Assembly: GCA_037382465.1 (NCBI GenBank) | Contig: JARRPX010000009.1 | Span: forward strand, 1-64,000 | Direction: 5' to 3' | From: Anaerolineales bacterium | GTDB taxonomy: Bacteria > Chloroflexota > Anaerolineae > Anaerolineales > E44-bin32 | Length of the DNA: 64,000 nt | Shown: one piece after another, positions 16,892-26,726 of the stretch | Layout: every line of letters begins with the position of its first letter | Numbering within the stretch: position 1 is the first letter of the stretch | The notes under the pieces: generated by a model | Seen by the model: the letters and a program-made list of their open reading frames with translations, nothing else | Databases searched by the model: none | What the model was told of the DNA's origin: nothing | Position numbers and translations under genes: made by a program

Positions 16892-18553
16892 TTACACGCT
16901 GACTTCGACGTTGTGCAGCCCCGTGGCCCCGGACGGATGCGGTGGATGACTCTCGGTGATCTGCATCTCGCCCGCACCGTCGTAGCAGCGCACGGTAAAC
17001 GTGTGATCCCCGGCTTCGAACGGCCATTCAAAACGCCACAAGACCCAGGTCAGTTCCGAAAGTGGTGTACGCAGTTGAGCCTCCTGCCAATCCCCATCGT
17101 CGACCTGAACTTCGACTTTCGAGATGCCGCGCGCCCCGGCGCGTGCGATCCCACCAACGGGGATATAGTCCTGGCCACCGCGCTGGATGACTTCATCGAC
17201 ACCGACCACATCGATGACCGAGGTGGCTTTCATCTGGGCGATGCGATCCCAACCTCTTTCGACCCAATATCCGGGTTGATCCACGGCGCTCAGATCGAAG
17301 TTCGTTATCCACTTGGGCTGCTTCATGCCGTAGCGGTCGGGGATGTAAATACGCAGCGGGTAGCCGTGTTCGGGCAGCAGCGGTTTTCCGTCCCAGAGAT
17401 AGGTAAGCATGATCCGTTCGTCTGAACGAATCAGATCCAGGGGAACGCTTTCGTAAAAACCGTCCGCGGATTCGATGTTGAGGTGCCTCGCCGAAACCAA
17501 CGGTTCCACCTCGTCCAGAATTCTCTGCAGGGAAACGCCGGTCCAACGCGTGGTGCTGACCAGGTCTCCGGCGATGTTGTTGGAGATGCACGCCAGGGTG
17601 ACGAACAGATGCATGGGTTCGCCATAGCGCTGCTGGTAGAAATCGTTGAGGTTCAGTGTAATCGGATTGCTGACCAGACCCTGAATGGGCAGATGCCAGG
17701 TTGCGCCGTCGATCTCCGGTGGAGTGAGGTTGATGTCGATTCGATAATGATCCTCGAGCGGCGTGTATTCCGGCCGCGTGCCCGGCACCGGCTCGACCGC
17801 ACCGGGTCTTTCGGGCAACGTAACCGTCTGCGGCTCAGGTACTTGCAGATCGATGCCCCCCTCTCCCGCGCCGCCCGCAGCAACTTGCTGCGGCTCTTGC
17901 TTGATGAGCGAACCAAGGCCGGCGCCGATCACGGTGATGACGGCCGAGGCGCCGCCCAGCATGACCAGGAACTTCCGTCGATCGATCTGCTGCATCTCAA
18001 AACTGGCCACAGACGCCTCACCCGCAACCACCTCGGGAGCCTCTTCCCGCACCAGCTTTTGATAGGACCACTGCATGGCGACTCCCCAAAGGATGAACAC
18101 CAGCAAAACCCAGATGGCGCTGATTTCCGGAGATGCGGAGTACTTTCCAACCTGGAAACTGATCAACAGAAAAACGATCCCCGCCACGACACCCAGGACC
18201 ATACCGACGAGGTAGTTCTTGCGAATTGCCGCCCAACGTCTCAAGACGAAATAGAATACCGCACACATGACGATGCCGATGACCGTGAATTGTCCCAGCG
18301 CCATCAGAATCTCCGCAGGCTTGGAGGCTTCTCGTACGCTGAGACTGAAGAAGGTCAATATTTTCACCATCGTGTCTATACCGAAAACCACGAGATCACC
18401 AGGTAGAATCCTGGATAGCCATTCGAAAAGATCGAAGGGCACGTATGGCAAGCCCACCACTTGATTGGCCAGGTAAAACAGGCTTATGAGGGGAACCGTA
18501 AACAACAACCCGACCAACGCTCCATGCAGAAGATTCGGTTGATTTTTCCTCAT
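16892..18553 (-). CDS. membrane-anchored sulfite-oxidase-family molybdoenzyme
   Basis: A 553-residue molybdopterin enzyme. Four membrane segments (about residues 8-160) come first, then an internal Tat-like signal anchor (DRRKFL followed by a hydrophobic run, about 200-230), then the SUOX-fold catalytic domain (about 270-460) and a C-terminal immunoglobulin-like dimerisation domain (about 465-553). The cysteine that should coordinate molybdenum is C322 in TLACISN. The catalytic part therefore faces outside. The physiological substrate is unknown; relatives include sulfite dehydrogenases and methionine-sulfoxide reductase MsrP. The ATG at 18553 follows GAGGAG and begins two bases after the upstream stop, indicating coupling. 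It needs the cofactor made by moeA-type genes such as those at 56-57 kb. Confidence 0.85.
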   Translation of the reverse strand: MRKNQPNLLHGALVGLLFTVPLISLFYLANQVVGLPYVPFDLFEWLSRILPGDLVVFGIDTMVKILTFFSLSVREASKPAEILMALGQFTVIGIVMCAVFYFVLRRWAAIRKNYLVGMVLGVVAGIVFLLISFQVGKYSASPEISAIWVLLVFILWGVAMQWSYQKLVREEAPEVVAGEASVASFEMQQIDRRKFLVMLGGASAVITVIGAGLGSLIKQEPQQVAAGGAGEGGIDLQVPEPQTVTLPERPGAVEPVPGTRPEYTPLEDHYRIDINLTPPEIDGATWHLPIQGLVSNPITLNLNDFYQQRYGEPMHLFVTLACISNNIAGDLVSTTRWTGVSLQRILDEVEPLVSARHLNIESADGFYESVPLDLIRSDERIMLTYLWDGKPLLPEHGYPLRIYIPDRYGMKQPKWITNFDLSAVDQPGYWVERGWDRIAQMKATSVIDVVGVDEVIQRGGQDYIPVGGIARAGARGISKVEVQVDDGDWQEAQLRTPLSELTWVLWRFEWPFEAGDHTFTVRCYDGAGEMQITESHPPHPSGATGLHNVEVSV

Positions 18554-18554
18554 C

Positions 18555-18752
18555 TCACTCCTCATCATTCTTCGTGCCGCGACTGAACCATAGCACGACC
18601 AAACCAGCGAAGAAGAGGACACCGCCAATCCACGCCCAAAGTGGATCGCCGGTCATGAAGCTTCCTGGCAGCACGCCGATGCCTTGAAAGAACCAGATCC
18701 CACCGACCGCCACCATCAACACGGCGATGAACACTACCGGCCAACGCTTCAT
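18555..18752 (-). CDS. small two-span membrane protein
   Basis: A 65-residue protein with two hydrophobic spans (about residues 4-25 and 37-57) and a charged tail (RGTKNDEE). GGAGGAG precedes the ATG. Its stop lies one base before the start of the sulfite-oxidase-like gene, so it is likely a small subunit or assembly partner of that membrane enzyme. No family was recognised. Confidence 0.7.
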   Translation of the reverse strand: MKRWPVVFIAVLMVAVGGIWFFQGIGVLPGSFMTGDPLWAWIGGVLFFAGLVVLWFSRGTKNDEE

Positions 18753-19099
18753 TATTCTCCTCCATTATTGAATTACCGGTGATAACTTCCTTCGGACAAA
18801 CCCCGCACGGGAATCTATTTATATAGCATACACCAAATTTTGTGAATTTCCATCCAAATTATAGAAGATCGACAGTTATTGACCTCGTCCCCCAGAGGCA
18901 GGTCACTGTGCAAAACTTCCGCCTGCGCGATTTCGCGTCGATAGTGGACGTACTTACTGGATAATTATCCATACAAATACGCCGGTCCATCCGGCGGCCC
19001 GAGCGGACTCCCGCATCCGATTCCGAATACCCTACGGTGCGACCCAGCCGGCCTCCCGGCTGGGTGTGCGTGAACTGATTGCAGGTCGTCCTGTTGTGC
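18753..19099. other. intergenic region with one REP-like hairpin
   Basis: No gene is seen. A 9-bp perfect stem (CCCAGCCGG / CCGGCTGGG, 19043-19064) lies just beyond the flavodoxin 3' end and may terminate it, though no T run follows. Its GTGCGACCC flank resembles the palindrome family at 6.7-10 kb. Confidence 0.45.
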
Positions 19100-19561
19100 T
19101 TAAGCCCGAGGCAGTTGCTTCAGAATTGCGTGCGCCCAAACAGCGGCTCGTTCGATTTCACCATCGAAAAGTGGTCCCTCCCGTCCGGCCACGATGAACG
19201 TCTCCGGTCGAACGGCGCGCTTTCCCCCAAGTTTGCGCAGTTTTTGATCCAACCGCTTGGCCGCCGTAAAGCGTGCCATGAACGTCGACATTTGATAGGA
19301 GGTGTCGAATGCCGCAACGAATTTGCCGCGAAGGATCTTCTTGGGCAGGCGTTCGAACACCGGCCGTACTTCCTTTGGCAGATTCATTTTGTGAGTCGGG
19401 CTGCCCATCACGACGAGATCGCATTTCTCGAGATCGGTTTTTTCCAACCGGTCGGATGGAAGCAAACGAACGCCGCCGGCGGATTCGAAGGTTTTCGCGA
19501 TCGCCTCGGCGATCTTTTGGGTGTTGCCGAATTTAGAGAAGTAGACTACGAGTGTGTTCAC
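19100..19561 (-). CDS. flavodoxin
   Basis: A short-chain flavodoxin, 153 residues, an FMN electron carrier. The phosphate loop SKFGNTQKIAEAIA near the N-terminus fits the T/S-x-x-G-N-T pattern, VVMGSPTHKMNLP matches the loop contacting the isoalloxazine ring, and KFVAAFDTSY is the next conserved strand. The GTG at 19561, 9 bases after AAAGGA, is preferred to an upstream codon that would add 30 unrelated residues. It lies 87 bases downstream of a TetR gene on the same strand, so the pair is probably one transcript. Confidence 0.85.
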   Translation of the reverse strand: MNTLVVYFSKFGNTQKIAEAIAKTFESAGGVRLLPSDRLEKTDLEKCDLVVMGSPTHKMNLPKEVRPVFERLPKKILRGKFVAAFDTSYQMSTFMARFTAAKRLDQKLRKLGGKRAVRPETFIVAGREGPLFDGEIERAAVWAHAILKQLPRA

Positions 19562-19647
19562 CAGACATGATCCTTTCCAGTAAATGAGCGGGTTTCCCCC
19601 CACACAGCAATCAAGGTTTACGACGAGTCTCGTGGAGGTGGAAATGT

Positions 19648-20271
19648 TCAAGCCGATCGATGCGCCTCTGGCTGTTTCCTGAGCCCGCGTACAGCGAAAT
19701 CGGCCACCAGCTGCGTATCGAGCCAGGGCTTCCCTTCCGGACCGACATGAGCAGCAACTCCCAGATAGATGAGCATTATCAATGTAGACATGCTGGTTGG
19801 ATCCAGCCGGATAAAAATCTCTTGAGCCAGACCCAGCGCAAGGATGTCGCGGCCGACGAGTTCGAACATAGGCAGATAGGCCTGATACATTGCGTCTTTG
19901 AAACCTATATCCGGGCCGTAGAGGTTGTTTACGATCGCCCGCCCCCGGGCAAGATGAGCCGAGACAAATTCAAAGCCGGCGATGAAAAAGATCTCCAGCC
20001 GTCGGTCAGCCATCTCCGCCTGCAGCACTCGCTCGTTGAGGTAAGCCAGGTGAAGCGCGGCGGTGTCCTCTATCAAGGCATGCATGAGCGCGCGCTTGCT
20101 TTCGAAATAGTTGTAAATTGTACCCTTGGCGTAGCCTGCCGCCGTGGAAATGCGGTTGATGTTCGCCCCGTTGTACCCTTCGCGGGCGAACTCCAACGCC
20201 GCCGCCTCCAACAACGCCCTTCGGGTCTCCCCTTTGAGTTGATTCCGATCTTCTTCCTTGAAGCGCGGCAT
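19648..20271 (-). CDS. TetR family repressor of the flavodoxin operon
   Basis: A 207-residue TetR regulator. The helix-turn-helix lies at about residues 27-60, with the typical SAAGYAKGTIYNYFESK recognition region; the C-terminal ligand-binding domain begins with a helical stretch after residue 70. The ATG at 20271 (MPRFKEED) is preferred, with another at 20289. The promoter at 20312-20340 is overlapped by a perfect inverted repeat, so it very likely represses itself and the flavodoxin. Ligand unknown. Confidence 0.88.
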   Translation of the reverse strand: MPRFKEEDRNQLKGETRRALLEAAALEFAREGYNGANINRISTAAGYAKGTIYNYFESKRALMHALIEDTAALHLAYLNERVLQAEMADRRLEIFFIAGFEFVSAHLARGRAIVNNLYGPDIGFKDAMYQAYLPMFELVGRDILALGLAQEIFIRLDPTSMSTLIMLIYLGVAAHVGPEGKPWLDTQLVADFAVRGLRKQPEAHRSA

Positions 20272-20290
20272 GATTCTTATCCTTTTCATA

Positions 20291-20316
20291 AATATGGGTG
20301 ACTACCCACCCATATT
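20291..20316 (-). promoter_or_regulatory. probable TetR operator
   Basis: A perfect 10-bp inverted repeat, AATATGGGTG (20291-20300) and CACCCATATT (20307-20316), with a 6-base spacer. It covers the -10 box and the start region of the TetR promoter, the classic place for autorepression. Confidence 0.75.
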
Positions 20317-20340
20317 AGTCCACAACCGCTCTTCTGTCAA
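20312..20340 (-). promoter_or_regulatory. sigma-70-type promoter of tetR-flavodoxin
   Basis: On the minus strand a perfect TTGACA (20340-20335) is separated by 17 bases from TAATAT (20317-20312). Confidence 0.75.
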
Positions 20341-20513
20341 GACGAAAATCCGGGAGATGAGCGGCAAAATGAGATGCGAAGCATGATGAACCGTCGAAAG
20401 CAAAAAAAGAACGCTTCTGCTTCGCTTTCATACTATAATATGCAGAGCCTGCCGGCTTTCCGAGGGCATCCTTCTTGTCGGCTGCAGACCAAATCCCACG
20501 AGGTAGATGGAAA

Positions 20514-23204
20514 ATGAATGAAACTTCATGGTTAACCACGATCGTCACGGTTATCGTTCTCGCCGTCATCGCGCTCGCAGCGCCGGCAAACGTCGCCGCA
20601 CAGAATTTCGATGGCCCCGTTCCCCCCGAAATCCAGGGAGAATTGATATACATCCCCTTCCCCGTCGAGATCACGGTGGACGGCGATCTGTCGGATTGGG
20701 AAGGTTTACCCTCGAGCTACGTGGACTACGGCCAGACGCTCTCTTCCGACCCCGCAGAGAACGGTTCCTTCACCTTCTCGGTGGCAGCGGACGCGCAAAA
20801 TTTCTACATCACCATGCAGATGCCCGACAAAAACATCATCGCCGGGAAACACGGAACGAACTTCTGGAACGAAGACTCTATGGAGTTTTACATCAACGCC
20901 TCCGACGATCTCAACGCCACGGCTTACTGGCCGAAGATCTTTCAGATCAACATCAACGCCGCGGACATCGGCAACACCGACCCGGATGCGCTGACGATCA
21001 CCGGGATGAAAAGCTCAGATGCCAATGTGCGCGGGTTCGTATTCGAAACAGAAGACGGTTGGGGTTTTGAAGCAGCCGTCTCGCTCGAAGGTTTGTTGGA
21101 ACCCGCCCACGGCGTCGAAATCGGCTTTCAGGCACAGATCAACGGCGCTTCCGCGCTGGACCGCAACGTCAAACTGATCTGGTCGAAAGCAGACACCGCC
21201 GATCAATCCTGGCAGTACCCCTATCTCTTCGGGCGGGCGATCTTCTTCGAGCTCGGCCGGGAGGACATACCACAACCCAGCGCAGTCGAAGTCCAGCCGA
21301 CGGCAGCGCCGACACCCACGGCAGTCCCCATTCCGGCGCAGGTGAGTGTCAATCAGACGGGCTATTTCCCCGAGGGTGAAAAAAACGCATCCGTCGCAAA
21401 CGATTCGACGGATGCCCTGGACTGGAGCTTGCGAGACAGCAGCGGAGAGGTCGTGCTGAGCGGTAAGACCACCGTTCTTGGTGAAGACGCCACCTCGGGC
21501 GACTTCTTGCACCAAATTGACTTCTCGGAGTACAACACGCCCGGAAGCGGCTATCAGCTTCTAGCAGGCGGCCTGGAAAGCGTCTCCTTTGCGATCGCCA
21601 AGGACATCTACAGCCAACTCAAACTCGACGCCCTTGCTTACTTCTATCACAATCGCAGCGGCACTCCCATCGTTGTGCAATACGTGGGTGCGAATTGGGC
21701 TCGCCCTGCCGGCCACATCACGGACGACAACGTGACGTGCTACAAAGGCGACGATCCCGATGGCAACTCATGGCCCGGCTGTGATTATTCCCTGGACGTA
21801 GCGGGCGGCTGGTACGACGCCGGAGATTTCGGCAAGTACGTGGTCAACGGCGGCATTTCCGCATGGACTTTAATGAACCTCTACGAACGCTTCCCGGAAG
21901 TCTATGGGGACGGCACGCTTCGTATCCCGGAGCAGAGTAACGGCGTTCCCGACCTGCTGGACGAAGCGCGCTGGGAAATGGAGTTCCTTCTTTCCATGCA
22001 GGTCCCGCAAGGACAGCCGAAAGCCGGCATGGTCCATCACAAGATACACGACCGCACCTGGGAACCCATGCCCATGGTGCCGCCAATGGAAGTGGACAAC
22101 GACAACGAGCATGAGATCGCCGGACAAGGCCGCTACCTCTACCCGCCTTCTACTGCCGCCACGCTCAATCTGGCAGCGACCGCAGCGCAGTGCGCCCGCA
22201 TCTGGGATGAAATCGACCCGGACTTTGCAGCGACGTGTCTTACTGCCGCGCAAACGGCCTGGGAGGCCGCACTCGCCAACCCGAACATCTACGCCGGCAA
22301 CACCCCCGGTGATGGCGGCGGCAACTATGAGGACGGCAACGTGGCCGATGAGTTCTACTGGGCCGCCGCCGAACTGTACGTCACGACCGGCGATGAGACG
22401 TATCTCAACTACCTGCTTGAGTCGGATCGTTTCGGCGAAGTGGGCCAGTTCGATTGGGGCAGCACCTCTTCCCTGGGCACGATTACGCTGGTCTCGACGG
22501 AAAACGACCTCCCGCAGGAACAGGCGGCAAAACTAAAGGCGAACGTCCTCGACTTCGCAGATGAGATGCTCACCATTCAGGAAAATGACGGATATTCCGT
22601 ACTCATCGATGGAGAATATCCCTGGGGTTCCAACGGCTTGATCCTCAACAACACGATCCTGATGGCCTTGGCGCACGATCTCAGCGGGGAAGGCAAATAT
22701 CTGGATTCTGTACGCTTGAGCATGGATTACATATTGGGTCACAATCCACTCTACAAGAGCTACGTCTCCGGCTACGGAACGTATCCCATGCAGCACCCGC
22801 ATCACCGCTTCTGGGCTAACGATCCCGCAAACGGCTATCCACCGCCTCCACCCGGTGCGCTTGCCGGCGGTGCAAACGCCACGGCCAACGACCCGGCAGC
22901 GTTGAACGCCAATCTCTCCGCTTACGCGCCGTCCAAACGCTACGTGGACGAAATTGGCTCATACTCGACCAACGAGGTGACGATCAACTGGAACGCGCCG
23001 CTGGCATGGGTGGCGACCTACCTCGATCAGAAGAGCGGCGTAGATGCTGCAAAGATTGAAACATTCCAACCGGAAGCTGCAGAAACCGAATCCGCCTCAC
23101 CGCAACAGACAGCCTTCCCGTATTGGATCCTGATCGCCGCCGCTGCGATCGTCGCGCTGGTGGTGGCCGTCTGGGCGATCTGGCTCAGACGGAAAGCTGC
23201 GTAA
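20514..23204 (+). CDS. surface GH9 cellulase with CBM9-like module
   Basis: An 896-residue extracellular endoglucanase-type enzyme. After a signal peptide (about 1-28) comes a CBM9-like carbohydrate-binding domain (about 45-240: VDGDLSDWEG, then FWNEDSMEFYINA), a short Pro/Thr linker, a CelD-type N-terminal Ig-like domain (VSVNQTGYFPEG), and the GH9 (alpha/alpha)6 barrel. The catalytic aspartates are in GGWYDAGDFGKYV, and the general-acid glutamate is in STNEVTINWNAP. The HPHHRFW motif is also intact. A membrane span plus RRKAA at the C-terminus would hold it on the cell. The ATG at 20514 is about 10 bases after GAGG. It probably releases oligosaccharides that feed the GH1 and GH130 enzymes. 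Confidence 0.93.
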   Translation: MNETSWLTTIVTVIVLAVIALAAPANVAAQNFDGPVPPEIQGELIYIPFPVEITVDGDLSDWEGLPSSYVDYGQTLSSDPAENGSFTFSVAADAQNFYITMQMPDKNIIAGKHGTNFWNEDSMEFYINASDDLNATAYWPKIFQININAADIGNTDPDALTITGMKSSDANVRGFVFETEDGWGFEAAVSLEGLLEPAHGVEIGFQAQINGASALDRNVKLIWSKADTADQSWQYPYLFGRAIFFELGREDIPQPSAVEVQPTAAPTPTAVPIPAQVSVNQTGYFPEGEKNASVANDSTDALDWSLRDSSGEVVLSGKTTVLGEDATSGDFLHQIDFSEYNTPGSGYQLLAGGLESVSFAIAKDIYSQLKLDALAYFYHNRSGTPIVVQYVGANWARPAGHITDDNVTCYKGDDPDGNSWPGCDYSLDVAGGWYDAGDFGKYVVNGGISAWTLMNLYERFPEVYGDGTLRIPEQSNGVPDLLDEARWEMEFLLSMQVPQGQPKAGMVHHKIHDRTWEPMPMVPPMEVDNDNEHEIAGQGRYLYPPSTAATLNLAATAAQCARIWDEIDPDFAATCLTAAQTAWEAALANPNIYAGNTPGDGGGNYEDGNVADEFYWAAAELYVTTGDETYLNYLLESDRFGEVGQFDWGSTSSLGTITLVSTENDLPQEQAAKLKANVLDFADEMLTIQENDGYSVLIDGEYPWGSNGLILNNTILMALAHDLSGEGKYLDSVRLSMDYILGHNPLYKSYVSGYGTYPMQHPHHRFWANDPANGYPPPPPGALAGGANATANDPAALNANLSAYAPSKRYVDEIGSYSTNEVTINWNAPLAWVATYLDQKSGVDAAKIETFQPEAAETESASPQQTAFPYWILIAAAAIVALVVAVWAIWLRRKAA

Positions 23205-23547
23205 TACTCCGATTGATCGAAACTTGACTTTTTTGATCATCGCAGCGTAAACACCGGCTCCCGGGACAGGGCTGATTCTCCCCGGGAGCCGATATGTTTA
23301 ATTTACTCCCGCAATGACGCCTCGACCAACTTCAACCGATGAAACGCAGCCGGATATCCATCCGGAGCGGATTTCCTGTCACTGAAAGGAGATGCAGCCC
23401 CTGGCAAAGAACAGAATCGCCGCTGCGACCACATCGATCAGAGGCAGCCTGGTCGACATCCCGCATTTGCGAGAGATTAGGTGCCCGACTTCTTCCGGGT
23501 AAGACAACATCATCCACATTCAGAATTCACCTTTCCATGCGTCTGTA
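23205..23547. other. convergent intergenic region with terminator
   Basis: Besides the hairpin at 23255-23291 nothing was recognised between the convergent GH9 and mgtA genes. Confidence 0.5.
23255..23291 (+). terminator. hairpin after the GH9 gene
   Basis: A perfect 11-bp stem (CGGCTCCCGGG / CCCGGGAGCCG) with a 15-base loop, 50 bases after the GH9 stop. There is no T run after it, but a GC-rich hairpin between convergent genes suggests termination. Confidence 0.55.
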
Positions 23548-26076
23548 TCAAGACGATGTCGCCCATCGGTAAAACATCCGCTTCGTTGCTTCCGTTCCCA
23601 CGAGATACAGCAGCGTAATAACGAGTAAACCAAGGATGAGGTTGATTGGAAGTGGGGTCAAACCAAAGATGGAGGCAAAAGGCAGATACGGCAACGCGAT
23701 CGTAACTACGGCGACGAGCGCAGTGGACGCCAGCAGCATCTTGCCGATTCGGCTTCGGAAGAACGGCCTCTGCGTCCTGATCACCAGCATTACCAGCAGT
23801 TCGGTCATCACCGATTCAATGAACCATCCGGTACGGAATTCATCGACCGTCGTATTAAAAACCAAAAGCAGCAGGCCAAAAGTGAGATAATCGAAGATCG
23901 AACTCACGGTTCCAAAGGTGAACATGAAATTACGGATGTGCCGGATATTCCAGCGTCGCGGCCTTTCGACCATTTCTTTATCGACAAGATCACTGGCGAT
24001 GGTGATCGCAGGAAAATCGGTAAGGAAGTTGGTCAGCAGAATCTGCACCGGCAGCATCGGCAGGAACGGCAGGAATAGCGTTGCGCTGGCCATACTGAAC
24101 ATGTTACCGAAATTAGCGCTGGTGGTAACGTAGACGTACTTCAAGGTATTGGCAAATGTGCGCCTTCCCAGCCGAATCCCACGCTCCGATACATCCAGGC
24201 CTTTCTCGAGCAGCACGAAATCGGCCGCTTCTTTCGCTACGTCCACCGCCTGGTCCACAGAGATGCCAACGTCCGCGGCGCGGAGCGAGGGGGCATCATT
24301 AATGCCGTCCCCCATGTACCCGACCACGCGCCCCTTCTTGCGCAGCGCCAGGATGATGCGCTCTTTTTGATTGGGATCCACCTCCACGAACAAATTCACC
24401 GTTTCAACCCGATGCCACAAAGCCTCGTCAGGCAGCCGGTTGAGCTCACTCCCCGTAAGTACGCCCATTATCTTCAGGCCAATCATCTCCGCGGTGTGCA
24501 GCGCCACCTGACGGTTATCCCCGGTGATGATTTTCAATTCGACGCCGCTGGCCGCAAGATCTCGGATCGTTTGTTGTACTTCGGGTTTGGGTGGATCGAA
24601 GAACAGTAAATAACCGACGAAGGTCATTCCTGTCTCATCCTGATGTGTGAAATTCTTCAGCTCCTGAAGCTCCCGCACGGCGACACCCAATACTCGGAAT
24701 CCCTGATTGCTCCACTCCTGAAAACGGCTGCGGATCATCTCTGCACACTCATCATTCAACGGCCGCTCCGCACCGTCACGCACCTGCGAACATACCGCCA
24801 GCACGTTTTCGAGAGCACCCTTGGTGATCATACGCCATACACCATTCTCTTCGACGACCACGCTGAGTCTTTTACGCACGAAATCGTAAGGGATCTCGTC
24901 GATTTTTTTAACTCCCTCGAGCTCGGTCTTCCGCAGGGCAATGATTGCCGCATCGAGTGGATCGCTTAAGCCCGTTTGCAGACTTGCGTTGATGTGGGCG
25001 TAGTCCAGTACCGACTGTGACGGTTGTCCTTGTACGTCGATCGCACTGTCTAATTTGACTACACCTTGTGTGAGCGTGCCCGTTTTATCCGTACAGAGCA
25101 CATCCATGCTGCCCAGATTTTCGATGGCGTTCAGCCGCCGCACGATAACCCCTTGCTTGGCCATCTCTTGCGAACCTTTGGACAACGTCACACTGATGAT
25201 GGCGGGCAGAAGTTCGGGCGTAATACCCACTGCAAGCGCAACGGAGAAAAGCAATGAATCCAGGACTGGCTTCTGAAAGGAGACGTTGACGGCGAACACA
25301 ATTACAACCAGCACAAGCATCATGCGGCTGAGTAGATTCCCAAAGCGCCGGACACCCATTTCGAATTCCGTCTCCGGTGGACGAACGGTCAACCGCTTGG
25401 CGACCTGTCCAAACGCAGTGTGGACCCCGGTGTGGACGATCAGGGCCAACGCGCTTCCGCTGCGAACGTTGGTGCCCATGAAAACGCTGTTCGTACGCTG
25501 CGCAACAGTGGCCTCCACGGCCACGCTGCCAGGACGTTTCTCCACCGCAAAAGTCTCACCCGTGAGAATGGCTTGGTTAACATAGAAATCCTTCGCCTCG
25601 AGCAGGATCCCATCGGCGGGGACCAGGCTGCCGGCGCTGAGACGCACAACGTCTCCCGGGACGACCTCTTCGGCAGGAATCTCCGTTTCGACTTCATCGC
25701 GCAGCACAAGGCTTTTCGCTCGCACTCGCGCCCGCAGTTTCTCTACCGCGACTCCGGCGTTGTATTCCTGGACGAAAGTCAAAACCGCACTACTGAGTAC
25801 GATCGCCAGTATGATCAACGCATCCGCCCAGTCTTTCGTCAGCATGGAAACCAGCGTTGCAAAGATCAAGATCAAGACCAGAGGATTCCTGAATTGATTC
25901 AGAAACAACCACAATCCCGTTACCCGTTTCTTTACTTCCAGGGTGTTATGCCCGACAGATTCAAGCAACTCCATAGCACGATCGGAACGCAAACCTCGCG
26001 GCGTGCTGCCTAGAGCCGCCATGAGTTCGTCTGGAGTTCGATGCCAATATTCCGTTATGATTTGTCTTTCATTCAT
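23548..26076 (-). CDS. mgtA: magnesium-translocating P-type ATPase
   Basis: A P-type ATPase of class IIIB (MgtA/MgtB), 842 residues, importing Mg2+ across the membrane. Seen are the actuator TGE motif (ILTGETFAVEK), the membrane-helix-4 sequence VGITPELLPAII characteristic of Mg2+ pumps, the phosphorylation site DKTGTLT, the ATP-binding KGALE, the hinge GDGINDAPSLR, and four C-terminal helices ending near residue 835. It is about 60 residues shorter than the E. coli protein, mainly at the N-terminus. No M-box or mgtA-type leader was recognised upstream. Confidence 0.94.
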   Translation of the reverse strand: MNERQIITEYWHRTPDELMAALGSTPRGLRSDRAMELLESVGHNTLEVKKRVTGLWLFLNQFRNPLVLILIFATLVSMLTKDWADALIILAIVLSSAVLTFVQEYNAGVAVEKLRARVRAKSLVLRDEVETEIPAEEVVPGDVVRLSAGSLVPADGILLEAKDFYVNQAILTGETFAVEKRPGSVAVEATVAQRTNSVFMGTNVRSGSALALIVHTGVHTAFGQVAKRLTVRPPETEFEMGVRRFGNLLSRMMLVLVVIVFAVNVSFQKPVLDSLLFSVALAVGITPELLPAIISVTLSKGSQEMAKQGVIVRRLNAIENLGSMDVLCTDKTGTLTQGVVKLDSAIDVQGQPSQSVLDYAHINASLQTGLSDPLDAAIIALRKTELEGVKKIDEIPYDFVRKRLSVVVEENGVWRMITKGALENVLAVCSQVRDGAERPLNDECAEMIRSRFQEWSNQGFRVLGVAVRELQELKNFTHQDETGMTFVGYLLFFDPPKPEVQQTIRDLAASGVELKIITGDNRQVALHTAEMIGLKIMGVLTGSELNRLPDEALWHRVETVNLFVEVDPNQKERIILALRKKGRVVGYMGDGINDAPSLRAADVGISVDQAVDVAKEAADFVLLEKGLDVSERGIRLGRRTFANTLKYVYVTTSANFGNMFSMASATLFLPFLPMLPVQILLTNFLTDFPAITIASDLVDKEMVERPRRWNIRHIRNFMFTFGTVSSIFDYLTFGLLLLVFNTTVDEFRTGWFIESVMTELLVMLVIRTQRPFFRSRIGKMLLASTALVAVVTIALPYLPFASIFGLTPLPINLILGLLVITLLYLVGTEATKRMFYRWATSS

Positions 26077-26726
26077 ACATACTCACCGCCTCCCTCACGA
26101 ACTGCGAAAAAGAATCCGTCGTTCCTTCTGGTTATATGTACATTATTTACGAACGAGGGCAAAGACTACAATAGATTCTATTAGAAAATCCTGAATCGAG
26201 TGCGGCATCGTTTGCGGTCGTAAGTATTTAATACAAAGGGATGCACCATCCGAGGTTGCCAAGAGAAAGCGTTTTGAGATTCTCCTCCCGTTGCCAAGCC
26301 TTTGCCGGCGGTCTCGATCCAACCCATATCGATGATCATCTTATCTCACAGTCACCGGGAACAGGAGAGTGCCTTATCCCGATTTCTCCCGGAGTTACGA
26401 TGATTCCATTCCCGGGTAGAAAATACCCTTCAGTCAACGCCATCCAGGTTTGCTATAATTTCTATTGAAACGCTAATGATATACACAGCTAGGAAGCATG
26501 GGTGTCTTTTTCCAATGAAGATTAACTGCGCCAATACGAGATCGTTGCTGCATAGGTTGACTCTTCAGACGCCAAGATCCGTGAAAAAACGCAAATTGCG
26601 GATGACGAATACGGGGCAGTATCTTCGTCTTTGGTAATCGTAGGATCATGATCACCAGGCAGCACATGATGGAAGGAACCACACGAACCGAGTGGAATTT
26701 ATATCCACATCAGAGAGGATGAGTAG
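26077..26726. other. gene-free region upstream of mgtA and the GlsB-like gene
   Basis: These 650 bases lie between divergent genes. No small gene, RNA or recognisable riboswitch was found; the region should hold the promoters of both flanking genes. Confidence 0.45.

Noticed and set aside
19079-19570. Plus-strand frame opposite flavodoxin
   Set aside because: The minus-strand frame has the FMN-binding signature and fits the tetR operon.
26077-26400. Mg2+-sensing M-box leader before mgtA
   Set aside because: The conserved M-box sequence blocks were not found on the minus strand.
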